Assembly: GCA_945868745.1 (NCBI GenBank)
Contig: CAMBMK010000003.1
Location: 23,779-87,778 of the forward strand
Source: an uncultured Bacteroidales bacterium
GTDB taxonomy: Bacteria > Bacteroidota > Bacteroidia > Bacteroidales > UBA932
Length of the DNA stretch: 64,000 bases
Reading direction: 5' to 3'
Positions within the stretch are counted from its first letter, which is position 1. Each line of letters begins with the position of its first letter. A model generated the notes under the pieces. The model searched no databases, was not told the origin of the DNA, and worked only from the letters and a program-made list of their open reading frames with translations. The position numbers and the translations under genes were made by a program. Shown here piece by piece: positions 24,978 to 35,000 of the stretch.

Positions 24978-25934
24978 ATGGGATACAACAATATAGATAT
25001 GGCACAGCTGCCGGAGCCGGAAAGAATCGACACCGGAGCGGTGCTGGACATGTATGACCGCGGGGAGATTGACCTCATATGCGTTCTCGGGCCGACAGCT
25101 TCGGGAAAGACAAGGTATGCCGTGGCCATGGCAAAGGAGATCGACAGGATGCGGGGCAGGCGCTGCGCGGAAATCCTTTCGGCGGATTCGCGTCAGGTCT
25201 ACAGGGGCATGGACATCGGCACGGGGAAGGACCTCTCCGAATATGACGGCGTGCCATACCACCTCATCGACATCGTCCCTGCCGGCTCACGCTACAACAT
25301 CTACGACTACCAGCAGAGCTTCGAGGCAGCCTTCAGCGAGGTCAAAAGCCGCGGAGGAGTGCCGATACTCTGCGGAGGCTCAGGGCTTTACATCGAGGCT
25401 GCGACCTGCGGCTACCGCCTTCCCCACCTTGAGCCGGACATGGAACTGCGCCGCCGCCTCGAAGAGGAGGATGCCGCTGTGCTGAGGGAAAGGCTGCTTG
25501 CCCTGCGGCCGGACACAAGCGAAGGGGTGATGCAGTCGAAAAGGAGGATCATCCGTGCCCTGGAGGTAGCGTACTATGAGAATGAGCATCCCGTGGAAAG
25601 GACGTCGTCACTCCCCAAGAAGGTCTATTACATAGGCACGCTCGTCTCGCGCGAAGAGAGGATTGCACGCATCGACAAGAGGCTCGATGCACGTCTGGAA
25701 GAAGGGATGGTGGAGGAGGTGCGCTCGCTGCTCGCCTCGGGCATACGAGCAGAAGACCTTGTGTATTACGGACTTGAATACAGGTATGTCACCCAGTATG
25801 TGCTTGGCCTGATCCCGTTTGGGCAGATGCGTACCCAGCTTGCCAATGCCATCCACCAGTTTGCCAAGCGCCAGATGACCTGGTTCCGCGGAATGGAGAG
25901 GGACGGCATCACAATCCACTGGACCACTGTCTGA
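24978..25934 (+). CDS. miaA: tRNA dimethylallyltransferase
   Basis: MiaA prenylates A37 of tRNAs that read UNN codons, using DMAPP from the MEP pathway represented here by ispF and ispH. The 318-residue protein has P-loop GPTASGKTRYAVAMAK, SADSRQVYRGMDIGTGKD, YHLIDIVPAGSRYNIYDYQQSFE, GGSGLYIEA and RRIIRALEV. The C-terminal RQMTWFRGMERDGITIHW is the tRNA-binding end. The about 30-residue N-terminal lead before ICVLGPTASGKT is longer than in many homologues; the ATG at 24999 is an alternative start. Confidence 0.96.
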   Translation: MGYNNIDMAQLPEPERIDTGAVLDMYDRGEIDLICVLGPTASGKTRYAVAMAKEIDRMRGRRCAEILSADSRQVYRGMDIGTGKDLSEYDGVPYHLIDIVPAGSRYNIYDYQQSFEAAFSEVKSRGGVPILCGGSGLYIEAATCGYRLPHLEPDMELRRRLEEEDAAVLRERLLALRPDTSEGVMQSKRRIIRALEVAYYENEHPVERTSSLPKKVYYIGTLVSREERIARIDKRLDARLEEGMVEEVRSLLASGIRAEDLVYYGLEYRYVTQYVLGLIPFGQMRTQLANAIHQFAKRQMTWFRGMERDGITIHWTTV

Positions 25935-26006
25935 TACAGTCTGCTCCAGACGGGCGGAAGCCCGGCATTCCTGTTTCCCCGGACACAGGGCCGCTCCCGA
26001 TATGGA

Positions 26007-26843
26007 CTATTTCTGCATCCCGTGACCGAAGGAACGGCGTGTCCCTTCCGCTGCACGCCAGTAGTCGGTATCGAAAGACTGGGGCGAGACAAAAGCCCCT
26101 TCGTGGTCAATCCTGAAAGAAAGATATGTAATCGGCAGGCCCATACCGAGAAACATCCGCTCATAGTATGTCTGCACCTCAAAGAGCGCATCCACGGAGT
26201 CAGGGCCGCAGACAGAGGCAAGGGCTGCGGAGGAAAGAGTCTCGCGCGTACCCCCGGCATAGAGGTCGGCCGTGCTTGCAAGTATCTCCAGGCCGTTTTC
26301 CTGCGCAAGGGCAAGGCTGTAACGGTAGAGGAACTGGCTGTCGGTCTTGAGGTGCACCACCCCGCCGGGCTTCAGGAATTTGCGGTATCTTTCGAGAAAC
26401 TGCGGCGAAGTGAGCCTCTGCCCTTCGCTCTTGAGCTGCGGGTCGGAGAAGGTCAGCCAGATTTCCGACACCTCGCCCGGGGCGAAAAATGCCTCCACAA
26501 ACTCGACCCTCGTACGCAGGAATGCGACATTGGGAAGATTGTGCTCGTGGGCATACTTGGCCCCCTTCCAGAGACGCGCCCCCTTGATATCCACACCGAT
26601 ATAGTTGAAGCCGCCGTTGCGCAGGGCAAGATCCACGGTGTATTCTCCCCTGCCGCAGCCGAGCTCCAGCACAATCGGACGCCCCGAGCCGCCGAACATC
26701 CTTTCGTCCCAATGGCCCTTGATTTCATGGTCCTTCACTCCGAACACCCCGTCCCGCACATTGAGGACGGACTCCGAAGAAGGCTGCAGCAGGCATCCGA
26801 AGCCCTCGTTTTCCTTGAATTTGCGTAATTTATCGTGTCCCAT
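26007..26843 (-). CDS. trmB: tRNA (guanine-N7)-methyltransferase
   Basis: TrmB forms m7G46 in tRNA. The 278-residue protein has the SAM motif VLELGCGRGEYTVDLALRN, then NYIGVDIKGARLWKGAKYA, the catalytic IWLTFSDPQLKS (equivalent to the common FPDPWPK region) and RLTSPQFLERYRKFLKPGGVVHLKTDS. The C-terminal part after about residue 195 is longer than the E. coli enzyme, with YYERMFLGMGLPITYLSFRI as the conserved T-Y-E-like substrate motif. It is the last gene of the trxA-to-trmB run, 5 nt after gldH. Confidence 0.95.
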   Translation of the reverse strand: MGHDKLRKFKENEGFGCLLQPSSESVLNVRDGVFGVKDHEIKGHWDERMFGGSGRPIVLELGCGRGEYTVDLALRNGGFNYIGVDIKGARLWKGAKYAHEHNLPNVAFLRTRVEFVEAFFAPGEVSEIWLTFSDPQLKSEGQRLTSPQFLERYRKFLKPGGVVHLKTDSQFLYRYSLALAQENGLEILASTADLYAGGTRETLSSAALASVCGPDSVDALFEVQTYYERMFLGMGLPITYLSFRIDHEGAFVSPQSFDTDYWRAAEGTRRSFGHGMQK

Positions 26844-26848
26844 AAAAG

Positions 26849-27316
26849 TTATTCCTTCTTAATTCTTTCAAGACGCATCCCGACACCCGTCACCCCGAAA
26901 TCCTCCTCCCCGGGGAGATACACCCCGAGCGTCCACAGCCCGTACTCTTCCGGCACAGCCCTCCCCGCAACAGGCACGCACAGGGTCTTGAGGTCCCACG
27001 AGGCGCTGCACACCTTCTCACGGTCAACATCCAGCCTTTCGGCGAACCTTTTTCCCGAAGGGGAGGTAAGCACAACCTCCGCGTCAAAGCCTTCAAAACC
27101 CTCAAAAACCGCGTCAGAACACATCATAGGCACGATCAGCGAGATGTCATAGACAAATGAGGAATCGTCAAGGGCAACCGGGAAAACATAGCAGCCGTCA
27201 TCCAAGCGCTCCGACGCCTTGCGGAATACCTCATCAGAAGAGGGCCTGGCGCACGAAAAAAGCAGCGGCACAATCACCGCCGCCATCAATGACAACGACC
27301 TCACGATGCGCCCCAT
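26849..27316 (-). CDS. gldH: GldH-like lipoprotein
   Basis: The ATG at 27316 (MGRIVRSLSLMAAVIVPLLFSCARPSSD) gives 155 residues with a lipobox ending FSC. The track start at 27319 is a GTG one codon earlier. The beta-rich body (SFVYDISLIVPMM, FDAEVVLTSPSGKRFAERLDVD, YGLWTLGVYLPG) fits GldH, a lipoprotein required for gliding and type IX secretion in flavobacteria but also kept in non-gliding Bacteroidales. Position directly after the ricT-like gene is the usual place. Its stop/start overlaps ricT by one base (TGATG). Confidence 0.85.
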   Translation of the reverse strand: MGRIVRSLSLMAAVIVPLLFSCARPSSDEVFRKASERLDDGCYVFPVALDDSSFVYDISLIVPMMCSDAVFEGFEGFDAEVVLTSPSGKRFAERLDVDREKVCSASWDLKTLCVPVAGRAVPEEYGLWTLGVYLPGEEDFGVTGVGMRLERIKKE

Positions 27317-28479
27317 CACTGCTGCTCCTTTGGCGGGGCCGCCTTCTTTTTCTGGCCGCCGCCCTTGCCCTTTTTCTTGCGGCGGGACTTTGTCTGGTCG
27401 AAACGCGTGATGCTGTCATCCCCCACGGAGGTGACAAACTCCGGCGCAGCAGGCTCAGGCTCCACCTTGAGCGACTCCGGCCTGATGCCGTTACGGTTCA
27501 TCTTTATGATTTCCCTCACCTCGTCGGCCCTGAGCGCATAGAGGTTGGAAAGGGATGACTTGTCGTAGGAGAAATACATCAGCTCGCGGAGGATATCGGT
27601 CTTCATCAGGAAGGCCTGGCCGTCCTCAAGCTCAAGGGGCTCAGACACTTTCGGGATCCTCGAACGGGCGTCCATATAGGCCTCGACCTCATAGTTGAGG
27701 CAGCACTTGAGCTTTCCGCACTGGCCGGCGAGCTTCTGCGGATTGAGCGAAAGGTCCTGGCAGCGGGCAGCCGTGGTGGTGATGGACTTGAAGTTGGTGA
27801 TGTAGTTGGCGCAGCACAGCTCCCTGCCGCACACGCCGATACCCCCGATGAGACCAGCCTCCTGACGGGCTCCGATCTGCTTCATTTCTATACGGATGCG
27901 GAACTCCTCGGCAAACACCTTGATCAGCTGGCGGAAATCCACCCTGCCGTCGGCAATGTAGTAGAAGATGGCCTTGGTGCCGTCTCCCTGGAACTCCACA
28001 TCCCCGATTTTCATCTCAAGGCCAAGCTCCACGGCAATCTGGCGCGCCCTGATCATGGTCTCCTGCTCACGGGCGATGGCCTCCTGCCATTTTTCTATGT
28101 CGAAGGGCTTTGCCCTGCGGTAAATCTTCCTGAACTCATAGGTCTGCGGATCAATGCCCAGGCAACTCAGCTGGCGGGCAACGACCGCGCCCTCAAGAGT
28201 GACTATTCCGAGGTCGTGGCCGGTCTGCGCCTCCACAATCACAAGGTCGCCCATCTTGATGGTCTGGCCCGAATCGTTGCGGAAAATCATCTTGCGCGTA
28301 TTCTTGAACCGCACCTCAAAAAGCGAGGAATACTGCTCCTGGCCGATGCCGTGGAGATAATCCCTCGAGCTGAGCTTGCAGCATCCCGGACGGTAGGTGC
28401 ACACCAGGTCGTCATCCTGGTTTCTTGTCACCGAGCATCCCCTGCTGCAGTCAAATCGTATATTTTCGTTTTCGTACAT
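27316..28479 (-). CDS. ricT: RicT/YaaT-like PSP1-domain protein
   Basis: The 387-residue cytoplasmic protein has a PSP1 C-terminal domain: VEFQGDGTKAIFYYIADGRVDFRQLIK, IEMKQIGARQEAGLIGGIGVCGRELCC, then LAGQCGKLKCCLNYE. The paired cysteines CGRELCC and CGKLKCC are those that bind iron-sulphur clusters in the B. subtilis RicA-RicF-RicT complex, which controls RNA maturation. RicA and RicF equivalents are not seen. The tail is very basic (SRRKKKGKGGGQKKKAAPP). It lies between holB and gldH, the standard Bacteroidota order. Confidence 0.92.
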   Translation of the reverse strand: MYENENIRFDCSRGCSVTRNQDDDLVCTYRPGCCKLSSRDYLHGIGQEQYSSLFEVRFKNTRKMIFRNDSGQTIKMGDLVIVEAQTGHDLGIVTLEGAVVARQLSCLGIDPQTYEFRKIYRRAKPFDIEKWQEAIAREQETMIRARQIAVELGLEMKIGDVEFQGDGTKAIFYYIADGRVDFRQLIKVFAEEFRIRIEMKQIGARQEAGLIGGIGVCGRELCCANYITNFKSITTTAARCQDLSLNPQKLAGQCGKLKCCLNYEVEAYMDARSRIPKVSEPLELEDGQAFLMKTDILRELMYFSYDKSSLSNLYALRADEVREIIKMNRNGIRPESLKVEPEPAAPEFVTSVGDDSITRFDQTKSRRKKKGKGGGQKKKAAPPKEQQ

Positions 28480-28492
28480 CGTTCTTTATGTG

Positions 28493-29626
28493 CTACAGGC
28501 AGACAAACAGCCTGTCGATAAGGTTTGTGAATATGATTTTCTGATTGACATTGCGGTCAATCATGGTTACAGCCTTTCCCAATGCGTCAATTGCGCTGAC
28601 GGCAAACGGCTGGCGGCAGGACGCGGCAAGAGAGCGCAGATAATCCGCATCCGAAGCCGGAAGGGCGGCGATCTCCTCCATCCCCTGCTGGATCAGGAAC
28701 ACTTTGCGCAGGTTTTCCCCTGCAAAGGTACAGAAAAGTTTCTGTTTTTCACGGGATTCCATCGCGGCAATCTTCTCCGAGGCCTCAAGCGCACCAAGGA
28801 GGTCCCTGCGGAGCAGACTGTCCATAATCTCACGGAAAACATCCCTCAGGACATCCATCCCGTCCTTTCCCGACAGCTCGTGCAGCCCCGCCCCGATGCT
28901 TCCTCCCGCCACTTCGGCGGCAGCTGCGGCATCCTCACGCGAGGCCCCGGCAATGCTGACAAGGGCACCGGCCACCTCCTCCTTCGTCAGCGGAAGAATC
29001 CTCATCCCCTGGCAGCGCGAAGACACTGTGGAGAGCACATTGCCCGGAGAATGGGTAATGAAAATGAGAACGGTATTGTCCGGTGGCTCCTCTATGGTCT
29101 TGAGGAGCATATTGGCAGTCGGCACAGTCATCCTCTCCGGGAGCCACATCACCACTGCCCTGTATTTTCCGGAATGCGGGGAAAGGGACAGCTCCCTTAT
29201 GATGGCCTTGCCTTCGGCCACGGAAATTATGCCCTGCTTCTTCTCGAAACCAAGCGCTGCATCCATCTCGCTTTCAAGGAAATACGGATTGGAGGTCACA
29301 AGCTCGCGCCAATACGGGGCATACATGTCGCAGACAAGGTCTTTCACCACACCCGACACTTTGGTCCCGGAAGTCACAGGGAAAGAGAAATGGATGTCGG
29401 GATAGATGAGTTTTGCGCTCTGGCGGCAGGACGGGCATTCCCCGCACGAATCCCCGCCGCTGCGGTGCTGGCAGTTGAGGTACTGCAGGAAGGCAAGGGC
29501 GAGCGCAAGGGCCCCTCCCCCCTCGTTCTCATACATCATCAGGGCATGTGGCACACGGCCCGAATCCACCATCCCGCGGAGGGCGGAGACTGCCTGCTCA
29601 TTGCCTGTGATGTCCGAAAAACGCAT
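28493..29626 (-). CDS. holB: DNA polymerase III subunit delta prime
   Basis: The stator subunit of the clamp loader, 377 residues. MRFSDITGNEQAVSALRGMVDSGRVPHALMMYENEGGGALALALA begins the AAA+ fold with a degenerate P-loop (no GKT/S), as expected because delta prime does not bind ATP productively. The zinc module is CGECPSC. The glutamate-containing ANMLLKTIEEPPDNTVLIFIT and the SRC motif VSSRCQGMRILPL are intact, so it can supply the arginine finger. DnaX, the motor subunit, is also in this window. It lies 13 nt before ricT. Confidence 0.94.
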   Translation of the reverse strand: MRFSDITGNEQAVSALRGMVDSGRVPHALMMYENEGGGALALALAFLQYLNCQHRSGGDSCGECPSCRQSAKLIYPDIHFSFPVTSGTKVSGVVKDLVCDMYAPYWRELVTSNPYFLESEMDAALGFEKKQGIISVAEGKAIIRELSLSPHSGKYRAVVMWLPERMTVPTANMLLKTIEEPPDNTVLIFITHSPGNVLSTVSSRCQGMRILPLTKEEVAGALVSIAGASREDAAAAAEVAGGSIGAGLHELSGKDGMDVLRDVFREIMDSLLRRDLLGALEASEKIAAMESREKQKLFCTFAGENLRKVFLIQQGMEEIAALPASDADYLRSLAASCRQPFAVSAIDALGKAVTMIDRNVNQKIIFTNLIDRLFVCL

Positions 29627-29649
29627 ATGTTCACGGCCGCAAACGGCCT

Positions 29650-30633
29650 TTATTTCTTTCTGTCGGCCATATAGCGCGCAAGTCCCTCAAGACAGTCCCT
29701 GTCCTTTCCGGCAGGAAGGCCCCCGAGGGCGCTGATGGCCTTTTCCACATATTCGTCCAGCCTTGCAGCGGCATATTCCATACCGCCGTGAGCATGGACA
29801 AAGTCCACGATTTCAGCCTGATATCCAGGATGTTCGTGTATCTTTACAACTTTTTCCCTGACGCGGGAAGCCTCCTGCGGGGAGACATCCGCGAGAGCCC
29901 CCAGGAGAGGGAGCGTAATCTTCTGCTCGAGAAGGTCGAGGCCCACAGGCTTTCCGATGGAGGAGCCGCCTCCGTAGTCAAACATATCGTCCTTTATCTG
30001 GAAAGCCGTCCCGAGACTTGATGCATATTCCCCCACGGCATCGGCGCAGGCCTCTGAAGCACCGACCGACATCACTGCAGACAGGGCCGCAGAGACAAAG
30101 AGGGAAGCGGTTTTCTGATAGATGATCCTGTAGTAGTCAGCCTCCGAGGTATCCCCGCTCGAGGCTTTCTGGAGCTGGAGCATTTCCCCTTCGGAAAGGT
30201 CTCCGAGGGTGCGTGCAAACAGGCGGATGACCCTGTCGGAGCTTTCCGACGCCCCCAGGATCCTCTCCACCGCCCTTACGAGCCAGAAATCGCCCAAAAG
30301 GACCGATGCCCTGCTTCCGAGCAATGCATTCACGGTGGGGTTGCCCCTGCGGCTGGAAGCATTGTCTGCCACGTCATCGTGAAGGAGGGTGGCGTTGTGG
30401 AGCAGCTCGGTGGCGGCAGCAAACCTGTAGGAATCTTCCGTAAGTACCCCGCCGGAGCAGGCGCGTGCGCACAACAGTGACAGCACAGGCCTTACCATCT
30501 TCCCCGGACGCGTCATCAAAGACTCATTGACGGAGTTCAGCAGGGCTATGTCACTTGAAAGCGATTCCCGCATCAACGATTTGACGCGGGAAAGATCGCA
30601 TTCCATATATCCGGCTATGTCGCGGAATTCCAT
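29650..30633 (-). CDS. Polyprenyl (trans-isoprenyl) diphosphate synthase
   Basis: The 327-residue prenyltransferase elongates allylic diphosphates with IPP. The first aspartate-rich motif is LLHDDVADNASSRRG and the second is FQIKDDMFDYGG. Small residues ahead of the first motif suggest a long-chain (octaprenyl-like) product used for menaquinone, but chain length is not certain from sequence. It fits with ispF, ispH and miaA in this window. It lies between the outer-membrane protein gene (9 nt) and holB (23 nt). Confidence 0.93.
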   Translation of the reverse strand: MEFRDIAGYMECDLSRVKSLMRESLSSDIALLNSVNESLMTRPGKMVRPVLSLLCARACSGGVLTEDSYRFAAATELLHNATLLHDDVADNASSRRGNPTVNALLGSRASVLLGDFWLVRAVERILGASESSDRVIRLFARTLGDLSEGEMLQLQKASSGDTSEADYYRIIYQKTASLFVSAALSAVMSVGASEACADAVGEYASSLGTAFQIKDDMFDYGGGSSIGKPVGLDLLEQKITLPLLGALADVSPQEASRVREKVVKIHEHPGYQAEIVDFVHAHGGMEYAAARLDEYVEKAISALGGLPAGKDRDCLEGLARYMADRKK

Positions 30634-30642
30634 CAGGCCCGA

Positions 30643-31299
30643 TTAAAAGAAGTAGGCGAGGTTGATGGTGAGACCCTTGAAGTTGGTGTTCTCATTGAAT
30701 ACGTTCTCGGCAACTTCACCGGCCACGTCGTTGAGCTTGCCGTTCTCGTCAAAGAGATTGCCGAAGTTCCAGAAGTACTTGACTGAGAGCTGGAGCTTCC
30801 ACACTTCCAAACCGGCACCCACACCGAGACCGTACTCGAGACGGTTGGTATAGGTATCTTCACCCTTGAAGGAGTCGGAGATGGTGGCGAGCTTGAAGTC
30901 GGTCTTCGGATTGACATTGAGGCCGACAAACGGCTCTGCAAACACGTAAGGACGCAGAAGCATAAGGTCGATACCGTACTGTACCTGCACAGGCACCTCG
31001 AGGTAGCCCACCTTGGTATCTACCGAAGCGGCTTTGATGTCACCTGCAACCACATCGAGGGATGCACCCTTGACCTGATATACGAGGCTCGGCTGGATGG
31101 AGAGTCCCATAATGAGAGGAATCTCAAGCGTGACACCCACATTGTACTGGTTCACGGAGTTCAATTCAATATCCTTGATAGAGGATGCGCTTGAAGACGT
31201 GAAGCCGGCGGTGATTCCGAACCTTGTGCTGCCGATCTGGGCTGATGCCATTACAGCCGTTGCAATTGCAAGGACTGCAGAAATGAAAATTTTTTTCAT
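30643..31299 (-). CDS. Outer-membrane beta-barrel protein (PorT/OMP_b-brl family-like)
   Basis: A 218-residue exported protein with signal peptide MKKIFISAVLAIATAVMASAQ. The mature part is a series of amphipathic strands (YNVGVTLEIPLIMGLSIQPSLVYQ, VGYLEVPVQVQYGIDL, EYGLGVGAGLEVWKLQLSVKYFW) ending in an aromatic residue (LAYFF), as needed for BAM insertion. The pattern matches small Bacteroidota barrels of the OMP_b-brl type. Its role is unknown, and it sits among housekeeping genes in the trxA-trmB run. Confidence 0.85.
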   Translation of the reverse strand: MKKIFISAVLAIATAVMASAQIGSTRFGITAGFTSSSASSIKDIELNSVNQYNVGVTLEIPLIMGLSIQPSLVYQVKGASLDVVAGDIKAASVDTKVGYLEVPVQVQYGIDLMLLRPYVFAEPFVGLNVNPKTDFKLATISDSFKGEDTYTNRLEYGLGVGAGLEVWKLQLSVKYFWNFGNLFDENGKLNDVAGEVAENVFNENTNFKGLTINLAYFF

Positions 31300-31337
31300 A
31301 GAAATGGAGAATTAAATAAAATAAAGCCGAAATGGAA

Positions 31338-31652
31338 TTAGAGCAGTTTGCCGAGCCTTCCCTCGATATCTTCCTTGGATACGAGGCCCACGGTACGGTC
31401 AACCACCTGTCCGTCCTTGAAATAGATGAGGGTAGGTATGCTCATCACACGGTACTTGCCCGCAATCTCCTCACAGTCATCCACGTTGCATTTTGCAACG
31501 GTTACCTTTCCTTCATATTCGTCCGCAATCTCTTCCACTGTCGGTGAGAGCGCACGGCAAGGGCCGCACCAGGTTGCCCAGAAATCGATGAGAACCGGTT
31601 TCGGATCGGAGAGTATCTCAGCGATATTGTTGTCAGTCGCAACTTTATACAT
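31338..31652 (-). CDS. trxA: Thioredoxin
   Basis: Cytoplasmic thioredoxin of 104 residues with the redox motif WATWCGPCRAL, the cis-proline segment SIPTLIYFKDG and no signal peptide. It is the promoter-proximal gene of the minus-strand run trxA, outer-membrane barrel, polyprenyl synthase, holB, ricT, gldH, trmB, in which all gaps are under 40 nt. The terminator at 31689-31735 separates it from the efflux operon upstream. Confidence 0.97.
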   Translation of the reverse strand: MYKVATDNNIAEILSDPKPVLIDFWATWCGPCRALSPTVEEIADEYEGKVTVAKCNVDDCEEIAGKYRVMSIPTLIYFKDGQVVDRTVGLVSKEDIEGRLGKLL

Positions 31653-31688
31653 AATGTAAAAATTTAAAAATATTAACCTTTGGAATAC

Positions 31689-31735
31689 AAAAAAAGCATT
31701 CCCGCCACAAATTTAATAAAATATGGCAGGAATGC
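31689..31735 (-). terminator. Intrinsic terminator of the RND efflux operon
   Basis: On the minus strand GCATTCCTGCCA and TGGCGGGAATGC pair across a 16-nt loop (one G-U pair) and are followed by TTTTTTT. It comes 22 nt after the stop of the PII-like gene and isolates trxA from read-through. Confidence 0.88.
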
Positions 31736-31756
31736 AATCAAATCTTACCTTACAGA

Positions 31757-32050
31757 TTAAAGACTGTCTTCAACCGGAAGGACATATGCCCTGATTCCGA
31801 GCTCGGGCGTATCCGAGTCCTTCTTGCGCAGGTCCTTCATTATGGAAGCGACCTTGTCGTCGGGAACCACCGTCAGGATGGCCTCGTTCATGGTAGGCCA
31901 GGCGTGGTTGCCGAAATGGGGTTCCCCATCGGCAGTTCCCTGTCCGCAGACGTCGTTCCACTGCGTGAAACCCCTCTGCCCGTTAAAATTCAGGATCTCG
32001 GCGATTTCCTTGCCGTAAGCCTGGTTGTATGATATGAATATTGCCTTCAT
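31757..32050 (-). CDS. Small PII-like protein at the end of the RND efflux operon
   Basis: A 97-residue cytoplasmic protein: MKAIFISYNQAYGKEIAEILNFNGQRGFTQWNDVCGQGT, then GEPHFGNHAWPTMNEAILTVVPDDKVASIMKDLRK and a closing strand IRAYVLPVEDSL. The beta-alpha-beta pattern with the middle loop and final strand resembles PII/CutA-fold signalling proteins (DUF3240-like). I recall relatives beside RND pumps in other Bacteroidota, unnamed. The histidine-containing loop GEPHFGNHAWP could bind metal. It begins 22 nt after the pump gene and precedes the terminator, so it belongs to the efflux operon. Function unproven. Confidence 0.7.
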   Translation of the reverse strand: MKAIFISYNQAYGKEIAEILNFNGQRGFTQWNDVCGQGTADGEPHFGNHAWPTMNEAILTVVPDDKVASIMKDLRKKDSDTPELGIRAYVLPVEDSL

Positions 32051-32072
32051 AAAATCATTGTCAACTGTTTAA

Positions 32073-35000
32073 CTATGCCTGTCTGAGCTGTTTGCGTGCC
32101 TTGAGACTTCTTGCCCTGTTCTTCTTTGCGGTGCGCCTTTCCTCGCGGGAAGCGAAGACGCAATACACTGCCGGGATGAGGATCAGGGTGACAAGGGTGG
32201 AGATTGTAAGACCCCAGCAGACCGTCATGCCGAGAGGTCTCCAGAGTTCCGAGCCTTCACCGGTTCCGAGTGCCATAGGAAGCATACCGAGCACGGTGGT
32301 GAGGGTGGTCATGAGGATAGGGCGCAGACGGCTGCGGGCCGCTGTCACGGAAGCCTCGATGACATTCATACCCCTTTCACGCATAAGGATGGTGTAGTCG
32401 ATGAGCACGATACCGTTCTTCACCACGATACCCAGGAGGATGATGAGTCCGATCATCGCCATGACGCTCAGGGCTGTTCCGGTCACTGAAAGGCCGAGGA
32501 TGACGCCGGTAAACGCGAACGGCACGGAGAACATGATCACAAACGGGCTCATGAACGACTCGAACTGCGATGCCATCACCATATAGACAAGGATGACGAT
32601 AAGTACCATCAGCACAATGAGGTCGGCGAACATATCCTGCTGGTTCTCGTAGTCACCGCCGATGACGGTGGAGATGTTGTTGGGTATCTCGGTGTCCCTG
32701 ATGATGGCCTGGGTCACCTCGACAGCCTCTCCGAGAGGGTGTCCGGTCTTGACGATACCCGACACGGTGATCATACGCTCACGGTTCTTCCTCTCGATGG
32801 TAGGAGGCACCTCGGATTCCACCACGGTACCGAGTTCCTTGATGCGGATGCCCTTGCCCATAGGGGTGTAGATGATGACATTTTCGATATCCTTGACGCT
32901 GGTCCTGAACTCAGGTGCATAGCGCACGTTGATGTCGTATTCGTCTCCCTCCTCACGGTAGTATGAGGTCACCGTACCGTTCATCGCAGCGCGGAAGGCA
33001 GCTGCCGCTGTAGAGGAGTTGAGCCCGTTGGCGGCAAGCTTGGTCCTGTCGAAATCCACCTGATACTCAGGAGCATAGGCCTCTCGGCTCAGGGTTACCT
33101 GGGTAAAGCACGGGTCGGCGAGCATCTTTTCCTGGATGGCCTTTGCCACGGCATCGGTCTCGGCGAAGTCATAGCCGTAGATTTCAAGCGAAACGGATGA
33201 CGAGCCTCCGCCCATACCGCCGCTTTCGGTGACGGTGGCCTTCTGGACCTCAGGGTATTCGGCAAGGTCGGTACGGATGATGTCGGCGATTTCTGCCGAT
33301 GAGCGCTCACGCTCCTCCATGCTTCCGAGGTTGATGTACATGGTGATGACATATGTACCGTTGGACCTCATGCTTCCGAGGGCATTGTCGGAGTCGGCCT
33401 GGCCGTAGGAATAGCTGCACTGGCGGATTTCAGGAATCTCGTCGATGAACCTGCGGTAGAGGTTGTCGGCAAATTCCCCGGTCACGGACTGCGCGGTATT
33501 GACAGGCAGCTCAATCTGGAGCTGGAGCGTACCTCCGTCGCTGTTGGGGAAGAACTCGGTCTTGATCGCCGGACCAAGCAGCACGAGCACCGCCACGAAA
33601 ATGCCGAATGCGGAGAAGATGGTGGTCTTCCTGTGGGTTACAGCCCAGTTGATTATCCTTGAATAGCCAACGGAAATCTTGTCGAGGAAGTTCTCCACAG
33701 GGTCAAATATGATATGGTGCCATTTGCCTTCCTTGGCCTTTGTGCGGAGCATCTTGGAGCAGAGCATAGGCACAAGGGTGAGGGCGGCGGTAGTGGACAC
33801 GATCATGATGATGGACACGATCCAGCCGAGCTGCTTGAACATGATGCCGGCCATACCGGAAATCATGGTCAGGGGCAGGAACACGCAGAGCATCGTCAGG
33901 GTGGACGCCACTACGGAGATTGCCACCTCGGAAGTGCCGTGCACGGCTGCCTCCTTGGGTTTCTCGCCCCTTTCAAGATGGCTGGAGATGTTCTCGAGCA
34001 CCACAATCGCATCGTCCACGACCATACCGATGGCAATCGAAAGCGCCGACATCGATATGACGTTGAGGGTGTTGCCGGTTGCAAACAGATAAACGAGCGA
34101 AGCCAGGAGCGCAATCGGAATCGAAAGCACGATGATGAAAGTGGCTCTCCATCTTCCGAGGAAGAGGTACACCACGAGCATAACCACCAGAAGCGTTATG
34201 ATGATGGTCTCGATGAGGGAGTTGATGGTGTTGATGATGTTCTCCGAACCGTCGACGACGATATCGAGCTTCACATCGGAAGGAAGCGTCGTCTCAATCT
34301 CGGCGAGCTTCTTCTTCACGCCCTTGATCACATTGACGGTGTTGGCGCCGGTCTGTTTCTGGATGGCAATCTGCGCACCCCTGACACCCATTGCATAGGC
34401 CACCTGGGACCTCTCGGCCTCGCCGTCGACAATGGTGGCGACGTCACGCAGATATACGAGGTTGCCTCCGGACATGCCCACAACCACATCAAGCAGTTCG
34501 CTCGGGTCGGTAAACTCCTTCTGCACACGCATTGAATAGGTGCTTGTACCTATGTCGATGCTTCCGGTAGGGATGTTCTTGTTTTCGGCCGCGATGATGT
34601 TGGACACGGTGCTGATCGAAAGGCCGTAGGCCTGGAGCTTGTCAGGGTTGCAATACACATAGACCGTACGCTCCGGGGCACCGTTGACAGACACGGTACC
34701 TACACCGTTCACCCTCGCAAGCGGGGTGGTCACCTTGTCGTCGAGAATCTTCTTGAGTCCCGGAAGGCTCTCTTCGGCAGTCGCGGTGAGAATCATGATA
34801 GGCATATCGTCCGCGCTGAACTTGAACAGCACAGGGACCGATGCACCGTCAGGAAGTGTGGAGTTGACAAGGTCCAGCTTGTCACGGATGTTGTTGCAGG
34901 CATCGTCAATGTCCGTTCCGTATTCAAACTCCAGTATAAGTATCGATATGTTCTCCTTTGAGCGGGAGGTCATATCCTTCAGGTCCTCAACACCGTTGAG

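Noticed and set aside
33714-34535. 273-residue His/Asp-rich plus-strand ORF
   Set aside because: Antisense to the RND pump; the His/Asp/Gly bias is produced by reading the pump codons in reverse.
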